64,000 nt of DNA from Branchiostoma belcheri (lineage: Eukaryota > Chordata > Leptocardii > Amphioxiformes > Branchiostomatidae): contig NW_017804431.1 in NCBI RefSeq assembly GCF_001625305.1, positions 306,402 through 370,401 of the forward strand. The letters run 5' to 3'. The first letter of the stretch is position 1; each line of letters begins with the position of its first letter. Below, one piece after another: positions 1-51,600 of this stretch. A program made the position numbers and the translations under genes. The notes beneath the pieces are model-generated. The model was given only the letters and a program-made list of their open reading frames with translations. It had not been told where the DNA came from and did no database searches.

Positions 1-2
1 CC

Positions 3-862
3 ACACTACAGCCCCTAGTATTACTCCAAAAAAGATTTGTTCGTTCAGCCACCGGCGCCAGTTTCCATGCACATTCTGCACCTTTGTTTACAAAACTTAA
101 TATTTTGAATATTTTTGACATAAACAAACTTCATCTGATGTTATTTACGTTTAAATTCCTTACTTGTTCTCTTCCAGACACATTTAATGGTCTTCTAAAT
201 CTTAATTCCCATTTTCATACTTACCAAACTCGACAAAGTGCCCATTTCCATACTCCCCTAGTTAGAACGTCCTTAGCCCAAATGAGTGTAAAATATAAAT
301 GTATAACTACTTGGAATAATCTCCCGCTCCACCTAAAATGTTTAACATCAATAATTAGCTTTAAACGAAATCTTAAAAATCACCTACTTTTCTTTCCCAC
401 CGACATTTGATTTCTTATTACTTTGATTTCATCTGTATAAGTCTGAATCTCCGTTTCTCTTTAAAATTCATTTATTTTCTTGAGTTATTGCTTCAATTCT
501 GCCAATGTCTGTATTGCAGTTAAAGTTCTGTTAACGTTAAAGTTATAGTTTTATAACATATCATTTCTAATTAGCGTTATTTATCAATCACTTTTGTTAT
601 TCATGTTACTATTTGTTTTGTTACTATTATCATTTTGATCATATTGATCAAATTTATTAATTACCTATTGTTATTTATTATTATCATTTGATTTGTTAGC
701 ATTATTTCAGTTGTTAATTAATTTTGTCGGGGAAGATCCCAGACAAGCCACTATGGCTTCATATCTTTCCCCAGCATTTTATTTTATTGTCAGTAACATT
801 TTCATTTTATTGTTATTAAATCATATGCGAACCAATAAACAAACAAACAAACAAACAAACAC
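3..862 (+). mobile_element. Non-LTR retrotransposon 3' end (CR1-like), 5' side off-window
   Basis: An open frame from the left edge to the TGA at 408-410 has the usual C-terminus of a LINE reverse transcriptase ORF2: LLQKRFVRSATGASFHAHS, PLFTKLNILNIFDINKL, then HTYQTRQ and TTWNNLPLHLK..SFKRNLKNHLL. An AT-rich 3' UTR follows to an (AAAC)n tail at 836-862. The frame is not broken here, so this may be a young copy. Confidence 0.8.
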
Positions 863-2100
863 CCTTGCCCATGGTACTTTTAGCTATACTATTTTCCTGT
901 AACTCTATGCCTAATACTCATAACATTGCTGATATTTTTTTTAATTTATATGGCGTAAATACTGAGGCACGGTACGTACCTGAGAGCTGGAATGCTCGTT
1001 GTAGGAGCCTGCATGCCCTTTTTCCTGAGGCGTAATCGGACCATTTTAGTCTTCGTAATCCGTTGGCAGTCGCCCTCCAAATCAATGAAATTCGTAATAT
1101 TATATTAGCCTTAATGCATAAAGTTTTAATAGCTCTGAGAATTTTACTTAATTCGTAATCGGCGGCGAAAATTTTGCGTAATCCGTAATCACTATCACCC
1201 CCACTACATGCCCTCTAGTACATCCAGGGGCTTCCAAGAGCAACATGAACAGCGACATCTAGCGATGTAGTGAAATAGTACATCTTCCGGTTAGTAAATA
1301 TGGCGGTGGGCCGGATACTCTCTCTCTTCACAGCCAAGGGCGTATATTTCGGCAAAAGGGTACTTTAAAAGTTTCTTTAGTGTGGAAACTTAGCAACAAT
1401 GTAGTGGACCACAATTAAAACATCGTTGTTGGAATATTTGTCCACTAATTACAGACGTTGCGCGAGCGCCAATGTTTTACTTGTCATCTACATTAACATA
1501 ATTTATGCGATTCATTCATCAAGGCCATTATGTCAATTTTTATCATCTTCTGAGAATCACTTTGGGCATACAGTAGTACAGATTAATTATTTTTTAGACA
1601 ATTCAAGTCTAATTTTTGATAACTTTGTCATATAAGAATTGCGTTTATGTGATCTGGTAGGTCCATCCCACAATAAAAAGTGCAAACATAATAGATAAAC
1701 ATTGAATGCAACACCCAAACGAAAATGTTCAACCAACGAAGGGTTGATCCATGGAAGCATTGTTTTCGTATGTTTACGTTTGCCGCCGCATGGCGGCAAA
1801 CGTAAAAAATCAATGGCCTGAGGCCACCATCTGGTATCTGCTGGCCTGAGCCTCAGCCTGAAGGTAAGGCTAGCAGATACCAGATTCAGATACCAGATGG
1901 TCAAGGGTTTGATTCCTGGCAGTCTGGTCTAGATGCTTGTCATTGGGAAAGGCAGTACACAAATTCACCTTCAAATCCCAGTCAAAGGGAAATCAATACA
2001 ATCATGTAATTGAAATTATCTACTGCCTACAAGCTCAAAAAGACTATGGGATGTAAAGCACCTTTTACATAGATGAAACTTTGTACTATTTTCGGTGCAA
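863..2100. other. WDR7 intron, no gene seen
   Basis: I see no coding block on either strand. It has a GTAATC(C/G)G-rich patch (1020-1190) and palindromic stretches around 1765-1905, including TGCCGCCGCATGGCGGCA. The final WDR7 exon was looked for on the minus strand and not found. Confidence 0.6.
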
Positions 2101-2106
2101 ACTTAC

Positions 2107-2499
2107 TTGACATTTAGTTGTCTTTTGGTCATAGCAGGGTTCTAGCTAGGATGTAATTTTAGCGTATTGGTACTGGCCGCCTGTCGATGGGCTCTCCTTC
2201 TGTGGTGCGGAGCTTTTAAAAATTTGAGCTAAAAAATTTGAGGGATACCCAAAGGGAAAAAATGTTATTTCTAAGGTATGTACAATGTATCCTTGATTGG
2301 TAATTTTCCACATTTGATCTGGCATTCTTGAACAAAGAAATACAGTCACAATGCCCCTATGCTGTATGTGTAGGGGGGGAAATTTAGCGTAGGGGGTCAA
2401 AATTATAGCGTAGGGGGTGAAATTTAGCGTAGGGGGCAAAATTTAACTTTGTGCTAGCTAGAACCCTGCATAGAGTGCCAGGTAGCCATTTCTGGCACC
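2107..2499 (-). pseudogene. Second copy of the WDR7 exon 26 3' end, split by a transposon
   Basis: Minus-strand GARNGYLALY (2499-2474) and YDQKTTKCQ with donor gtaagt (to 2107) repeat the end of exon 26. The two halves are separated by the element at 2135-2468 and its CTATG target duplication. Nearly all codon differences from exon 26 are synonymous. Confidence 0.8.
2135..2468. mobile_element. hAT-like non-autonomous element, 5-bp target duplication
   Basis: Ends CAGGGTTCTAGCTAG and CTAGCTAGAACCCTG are inverted repeats; flanks are CATAG at 2130-2134 and 2469-2473. The inside has GCGTAGGGGG repeats (2380-2435). Confidence 0.8.
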
Positions 2500-2566
2500 T
2501 CTTAAACTATGGGGTTTGCACACATCAAGAATATGTAAGTCCTGGCCTATTTTTGCACTACCTTAC

Positions 2567-44281
<41,715 letters not shown>

Positions 44282-45182
44282 TTACCTGTTTGGAGTATGA
44301 ATAATAATAATATTGGTTATTAACTTACTAGTATGGGTAGTGCTGTGTACCTGTTCACTGGACCAATTCCGGACTTATTAAAAAATAAAACACGTCACAT
44401 ACCCCTTTTCTTTCCAAACCACCTAAAACCTTCCATAGATTGTGCAAAATCTTTGCTGCAAAATGAAGAAAACATTCCCATTGGGCATCGTCAAGTACCG
44501 GCCTCCATGTTATGTGGCCCAAGTTTTGCCCAGACAACATTGCAAGGTTGCCAACATACAATTTTGTACATGCCATGGGTTTAGGTCTGGACTTATGAGT
44601 CACCAGTCCAGAACCTAAACTTCTGGACTTTTATCCGGACCTGAACCTATTATGTGGGTTTAGGTACACAGCTCTATTATACCTCCATGGTAATATGTAG
44701 TTTTTGGACCCTATTTTTGGAAGGAATGGTATATTAAAATGCTGGCGACTTTGACTGAGTTATATTCATAAACCTACTAGCAGCTACAAATATATAATAT
44801 GTTCGCAAGTATAACGTAATGAAAGCAAAAGCAAAGAGGTTATATGGAGACTTGTAAAGGTTATATCACTTTGTCAAAAGTAATATGGTCTGTGCACACC
44901 AAATCAGAATGCAGATCTTACGAATTTGAAGTTAGTACAATCGGTGAAACTACACAAGACATACCTATATAATAAGAAACGTATACACTAGAAATAAGAA
45001 GAAAATCATGTTGGTGAAACCGACCGACGTCCGATACAATTAAAACGTCATATGTCACCCGACGTAACGCCCCCCTCCCTCCTACGTAATCAAAACATCG
45101 CCTACGAAACATCGGCAAAACGGCGCTCTACCAAGTTTATTACCTCTAAACAAATAGTAAGGAGATGAAAATGATCACGTAC

Positions 45183-45290
45183 CTCTGTTTCAAGCTGTAG
45201 TTGTTGCCAAAGAAAGATAAAACACAGCTAAATCGCTTAAAACTCCGCCTATTCTACAGAAAAGATTATTTTGGCCGCCATCTTTAAAAC
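45183..45290 (-). promoter_or_regulatory. WDR7: Probable WDR7 promoter and non-coding first exon
   Basis: On the minus strand there is AAGATGGCGGC, the YY1 core-promoter motif, near 45277-45287, with a CRE-like TGACGTGA about 20 bases upstream and no TATA box. Downstream the sequence runs to GAG with donor gtacgt at 45183/45182, and the exon carrying the ATG has a CAG acceptor at about 44286. This fits a short non-coding exon splicing to exon 1. The exact start site is not visible from sequence. Confidence 0.55.
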
Positions 45291-45566
45291 CGCATCACGT
45301 CATATGATTATGGTAAAGTCCTTGCGCCTCTCCTGACATAAAGTAGTTCTTGAGATGAACAAATGTCTCTGCTTTGCCATGTGTATTATATATTCAATAT
45401 TTATCATATTTGCCTACCCAATACTAGTTTAGCTTTTCTTAGTTAACAAAATTTAATTACGCGACGGTATTGAATTTTTTTTGTAACTTGCGGAAGGATA
45501 CTATCCATGACAATGTTAAACCCAGATCAGGTGCACCTGCAAATACAATTTTATCAAGGACTTTAA

Positions 45567-46260
45567 AGGCACTCTATGTAGTTTTTTGCGGAAAAATTTT
45601 AAATATTCTAATTATACTAAATTTCAATGTTATTAACAGTTACTATCACTTTTCAACACATTTGTGTCATTATTTCGCATTTTTACGTATATTTTGTCCG
45701 TTCAAACAGTCCTTGTTCTGTTCTCGGTGCCACCGGTTTGCTCTGAGGACAACAACAACAACATACAGGGGTTGTCCCCTAGGGTGGCTAATTGGCCCCG
45801 GCATGCCAGGCTTGAGAGACAGGGGCAGATGTCACAAGATAAGCCTCCTTAGAAAAAACTCATATCTTTCACATGAGGTGGAATATAATTATCAACTTTG
45901 TTTGGCATGAATAAACTGTGGCATGAATAAACTGTGGTCATTATCCCTTCAAAAGAGATAAAAAATCTGGTAAACGATTAATAGGTATTTCAGAAACTGG
46001 TAAGCTATCAACTGACACCCCACTGGGATGTAGGTCAAACCACTGGGAGTGGACAATACCATATGTGCGGTTTGGCCAGAGGTTGAATATTCATCTAGAA
46101 GATCATTCACAGTTTTCTAAGCTTCTAAGGAGCAAGGATGTTGTATTTTTTGTTGCGGAGTATAATTTTGGAATACTAAAGGGTTAAGTCAATGTACTAT
46201 GTAAAGAAAAGAATGAAAAAATATACTTTTTGTATTGTCAAAAAACTACATAGAGTGCCT
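45567..46260. mobile_element. TTAA-flanked inverted-repeat element, 694 bp
   Basis: AGGCACTCTATGTAGTTTTT to AAAAACTACATAGAGTGCCT, TTAA on both sides (45563-45566, 46261-46264). Open frames inside show no known similarity. It lies about 280 bases upstream of the proposed WDR7 promoter. Confidence 0.85.
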
Positions 46261-46264
46261 TTAA

Positions 46265-48139
46265 TGAGATTCAAACCGCCTTGATTATGCATGCAATTCA
46301 AACTATCGTAATGATAGCTGACGAATCATGATTTTAAGGAAAGTTATTAATTACAATTTTATTATTGATCTCAAACTACCTCACAGAGGTATAATTTTTC
46401 AATTTTTTATATTCTAATTATTCAATGTTAATGTTAATAATGTTAAGAATAGCAAGAAATTATTGTAATGATAGCTGACGAATTATGATTTTTTAAAAAG
46501 TTATTACAATTTTATTATTGATGTCAAACTATCTTACAGAGGTATAATTTTTCAATTTTTTATATCTATTCAACATTAACAATCTAAAGAATGACAAGAA
46601 GCAAGACGAAAAAAAGTGCATTAAAGCTGAACAACTTTTTTTTATTTTTCAATGCTTTTTGAACATTCATACAGTGCAGTCAAACAGCTTATAAAGCATG
46701 GAAACGCAGTGTCATCTCTCTATCCACCATTACCTCTCATTTCTTTAACACCGTTGTTTACTTCAACAGAACTTTGTTACTTAAATTCACCTCTTAAATG
46801 CTCAATAGTAAAAAATGCCAAAGCAGAGCACTCAGTTTTAAACTGGAACTTAAACATGAAGGCCAGTTCGTAGAACAAAAACTGTCACGCCCTTTGCTAA
46901 TGTCAAAAAACAAGAACAGGGCAATGTTAAACATACTCTGCTCTGACTTTGTGCCAATTTTCTAAGATCTCTTTAAGCCATCCTTATTCAAAAACCTGGG
47001 CTTTTCTCCAAACTCTTCAATCTCAAATACTTATAATAAAGTCAACCTTAAAATGTCTTCCAGCTTTCTAAAACTACTTCTTGTCTTTAAGCACGTTTCC
47101 GCCGAATTGAACCAATCTACGCAAAATTTGTGTCACCTTCATGATATCTCTGGTCAAAGTTTCAAAAAGTTCACAGTCATACGTAACATTCATGCAAAGT
47201 TGTCCGAAGACACTCCAAGTCATAAGTCATATCCATAGCCGTTCCGATACCGAAATAATCTGTCCGCATATCACGTCAAAAACATCAAAAATATCCAAAA
47301 ACTTAGAAATAAGCCTTACCAGCAACAATTCAAATATATACAAAAACAATATCATCATCTAATATCTTACTTAAATATTGCAAAAAATTGGAATTATTGC
47401 AGTAAGTAAATTAGGTGTTACGGTAAATCCAGTTTAAAACATCCATTTCTTTTTTAGCAGTGTTGTCGTAAACTTTTGCTTTCAAGAAATGATTAACCCT
47501 AAGTTTGAGTGAAAACTGAGCTCAGCTAAAATGTGACAAGCCTGAATTATTTTACCCACAAATCATGGCATCATTATTCATTGTTTTGTTTTTTACCTTG
47601 ATCATCTAGTTTTCCCCTATTTAAAAACAATATGTGACCATGTTGTCTAAAATGTGTGACTTGCCTGCGAGATTGCAAAATGGATTCAAACAAAGTTCTT
47701 TAAAACAGCCTTTTAACTGTAAGAAGTCCACCTCTGTTGATGTAACATCAAGTTTAAAGCTTCTTATTATTCTAACGGCTCTGCCAAGCTATTGTTAGTG
47801 CTATGAAGTGCAACATAAAAACATCCTATGGGTGGTTTTCTTAGAGCCCTATTTTCAAGTTTCCAAAACGTTCCATGGCAAAACTGTAGCAGTTAATTTG
47901 AACAAATGACAGTTGAACTCTGAACTTTTGAAGAAGCACAAGTGTAAATCCTTTTTAACAGCAAATGTATAAAACTGGTGAAATATTTTTCACTAGGATA
48001 CTGGTATGGTTGCAAAAATGAACTTAATATCATTCAACTGTAAAGATTTGAGCACATGTACCTTCAATCTCATCTATTATAACTTTTAAATCAACTCAAA
48101 TATAATCTTTAACTTAAATTTACAACCAAAAAGAAAAAA
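46265..48139. other. Intergenic AT-rich sequence between CPEB1 and WDR7
   Basis: No coding block on either strand. A direct repeat of roughly 120 bases is seen at 46315-46430 and 46470-46585 (TACAATTTTATTATTGATxT, AGAGGTATAATTTTTCAA). Could in part be an extended CPEB1 3' UTR. Confidence 0.6.
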
Positions 48140-48600
48140 AAATCTTCAACAAAATGACCATTTATTGCTTCTTCTATATAAAAGTCCACAATGCAACTAT
48201 TTTACTAATGTCTAATTGTTCCTAGAGGCAGTATCAAAGTAATTTGCACCCACTACATTTGAAAGTATAATCATAATCATCATCTTTGGTAGATATAAAA
48301 CCATCTTAAATAAATCATATGTGATCTTTCCAGGCTCTGCCTGATCAATAAATAATCATAGTTTGATCTTGAATATAAAGGCACTGCAACAAAGAATCAT
48401 GCAGCAAACGAGCTGCTGACTTCACTCTTGATTTCCCTGATCTTGAAACTGTAGTGGGTGCCGGGACGAATCTGTTGCCGCCAAACGAGCAGCTGATGTC
48501 CCGGTGAGCAACAGGCACCAATCAGCTGCCAGAGGTCTTCTTGGACTGACCAATCAAGTGGCCTCTTCCAAATGCCCCTCAACTGCTACATGTTCATTGG
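48140..48600 (-). terminator. CPEB1: CPEB1 3' UTR with AATAAA poly(A) signal at 48161-48166
   Basis: Minus-strand AATAAA at 48161-48166 is followed by a T/G-rich stretch, as expected for cleavage near 48140. A CPE (TTTTAT, 48178-48183) lies 11 bases before the hexamer and a second one at 48295-48300. The UTR would be about 460 bases. Other AATAAA motifs occur further left (46641-46646), so a longer 3' UTR form is possible. Confidence 0.65.
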
Positions 48601-48619
48601 TCAGTCGTCTGTGTCACGG
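48601..48619 (-). CDS. CPEB1: CPEB1 terminal coding exon 14 (6 codons and stop)
   Basis: Follows a strong acceptor (ttctcctcacag). Joined to exon 13 in phase it gives SRDTDD and TGA, so the protein ends NNKSRSRDTDD, close to vertebrate NQKNRDSS. Too short to be found as an open frame. Confidence 0.8.
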
Positions 48620-51600
48620 CTGTGAGGAGAATAACATTTTCCATCAGACTAATAAAAAATACACAGCTTCTCATTTCTAACTTTATGATTGTATATTCTC
48701 TATACTGAAACTTTCTAAAATAGATGAATACCTCTATTTCAGCAATTTCAAACATACTCATAAAAAGTTATAATCATTACGAGCAAAACAACAAAAGATA
48801 TTCAGTGCATAAAACCAACTTTTAAAAAGGATAGATCTTTTAACAAAAATTTGAAACTAGAGAAGTAACATTTGCAAAACAAGTGCATAATGTTTACCTT
48901 CGGACATGGTCTGCTCTGTTAATTCTTACTCAAACACATTCACACACGTGTACTACTAGTATATGGTGACAGGAGCAGAGCAGACCATGAAATTGCAACA
49001 TTATGTAACCAAACACCAGTCACCATGGTGACAGACGTCAACAAATCATGTCATTGGCCAGGTCAGAGGTTAGTGTTTGGAACAGAAGAGGAAGAAACTG
49101 AGTAAAAACAATATATTTTCCTTCGGTAAACATAAAACGGAAAAAGGAAGACAGTTTTCAGAAAATTTTACTTTTGTAAAAAAACAATGGCTGCTGAGGT
49201 CTCACACCGAGGTTGTGCTGAACTTTGACCCACCTGCGGGACTTGTTGTTGCGCATGAGTGGCCGGTGGTGGCGCAGGGTGTCCAGCGAGTGGTGCCACT
49301 GCCAGCAGGAGCGGCAGTAGTAGCGGAAACACGACATCTCGCGGCAGAAGAACGGCCCTGGCTGGGAGTTGCAAGTGTTGCACAGGGAGTCCTCCAAATA
49401 AGGGTCCACCTGGACCTGTCAATCAACCCATCAAACAATTAATTATCAACCAATCAGACACAGGCTGGGAGTTGCAGGTGTTGCACAGGGAATCCTCCAA
49501 ATAAGGGCCACCTGGACCTGTCAATCAATCCGTCAATCAATTAACCATCAACCAATCAGATACCTGGATTCTTAATTCTCACCTTTTAGATTTCAAAGAT
49601 CTAAATTTGAGATTAAAACTATTTAAAGATTTAAATACGAGTACAACACTTATCAAAAGTTTCTAGAAATGTCTTCCATATGAATATAAGTTTACAAAGA
49701 TGAATATGACACTCTAGAATGATCATATATAATCAGCTTAGCCTGCAAAGACAGCGTGAGAATAGGGGAAACTCCTACACAAAACTTCTATACATCTACA
49801 ACTGCACTGCTAAGCTTAGGATCAATGGATGGCATTTCAGAACCTTGAAGTTTAGAGTGTGGTTTTGCTGTTTTTCTGTCAATATTTTGCCAAATTTTGG
49901 CATGAAAAAGTGGTTGAATAAAGGATTTTATTAGACCCAAAGGAAAATATTTGAATAAGAGTTCATTTCCAACAAAACACTTAACAGTTTGTAGAAATGT
50001 CTACCATACTCATAAATGTTTAAAAGATGAATATAAGAATTTGAATATATGATCAGATTAGCTTGCAAACACAACATGAAAGTAGGGGTTACTCCTACAC
50101 AAAACTTCTTTTCTTCTACAACTGCACTGCTAAGCTTAGGATCAATGGATGGCATTTCAGCACCTTGAAGTTTAGAGTGTGGTTTTGCTGTTTTTTTGTC
50201 AATATTTTGCAAAAATTTTGGCATGAAAAATTGGTGGAATAAAGGATTTTATAAGGCCACACCAATTTAATCTCTTGGTTAACGGATTTGCCAGCTTCAT
50301 TTTTTTTCTGATTTGCAAAAAAAAAGATCAGAATCAACTGCAGAATGCTCATATTTTGCCCTGAACAGTTGAAAACAGTCCTTTTCTTCCTAGCTGTCAC
50401 AGTTATCCCATCTTTCAATGCAGTGGTATCATTAAAAGTTCAAAATTCATTGTTTAAATTTTGAACCAGCCTGGTGTGTTGACTTCATGGCTCCTACCGT
50501 ACCATTTTGGGCCTACCATAATGGGATGCCTAGGCCTGTTTGTATTTTTTTTTCGCCCGCCCGCTCCATTATTTTTCTAGAAAAATCCGTTAACCAAGAA
50601 ATTAAATTGGTGTGGCCTAAGGCCTACAGTACAAGTAGAAGGATTCTGACCTTTTTGGTGAACTTGGGAGTCTTGATCTCGATGAAAGCAGCCTGGACGG
50701 CCTTCATGTAGCTCTTGTGGTTCCCAAAGGTCACTCTGCCCGACCCTGAAAAACATGACAAGTTATTCATTCATTTATAGAGATTCACCACACATGGTGG
50801 AAGGATAATAAATGACATCAGAGGTGACTCAGGTTTTCAAGATGTGAACTGAGACCATACTGTTAGGGTTGAACCACTCACACGAGGATGGACCCTACTG
50901 TTTTCGATAAGTGTGGTGGGATCTTTAACGCGCTCAAGGTGTGGCTCTCTTCAAACACAGCATCTTACCTTTACATCCCATCCAAAAGGATGTCCCTAAC
51001 CAAAGCTAGGTACTCATTTTTACCTGAATCAAATAAGTGTCTGCCACAAGGGGACAACACTTAGGCCTGCCAGAGATTCAAACCCAGAACCTTTACACCT
51101 TTAAAAATGAGTTGGATTTACTACTGAACAGACCGACAAAACACTTCCACTTCTCTCATGGCCAAAGACACTCCGCTGTTCATCTCACAAGGCTCCGTCT
51201 TAATTTCAGTCAGTTTAACTACCATCTATTTCAACATTATTGTATTACTACAGCAGAGTTCGAAATACAAAGGTGCAATGTGCAAATTGCATGTAATTTT
51301 CAAGATTTGCACCTAAAAATATTTTGAATGTGCAATTTTGCACCTGGACAATACCGATATATCATGTTTGCACTGCGTATCTCCGAAGTTTCTTGCTGTG
51401 TCGGCATCGCGCTGGGCGCATGGCAGCCATATTGTTTTCTTTACTGAACATCCTGGGAACAAGCTGCTCTCGTCCCCAGGTGAAGACGCGAAGGCATTAC
51501 GTAATGATTTACCTAATATGGCAAGACGCGAAGGCCTACGTAGCTGAATTACCAAATATGGTGAGACCCACGAAACTTGTTGCCCGATGTGGTACGAAGT

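Noticed and set aside
45470..45910. Plus-strand open frame of 146 codons
   Set aside because: Straddles the left end of the TTAA-flanked element; composition is AT-rich and there is no known domain.
49158..49233. Read-through coding tail of CPEB1
   Set aside because: The 25 extra residues match nothing in the family, while splicing to 48619 restores a tail like that of vertebrates.
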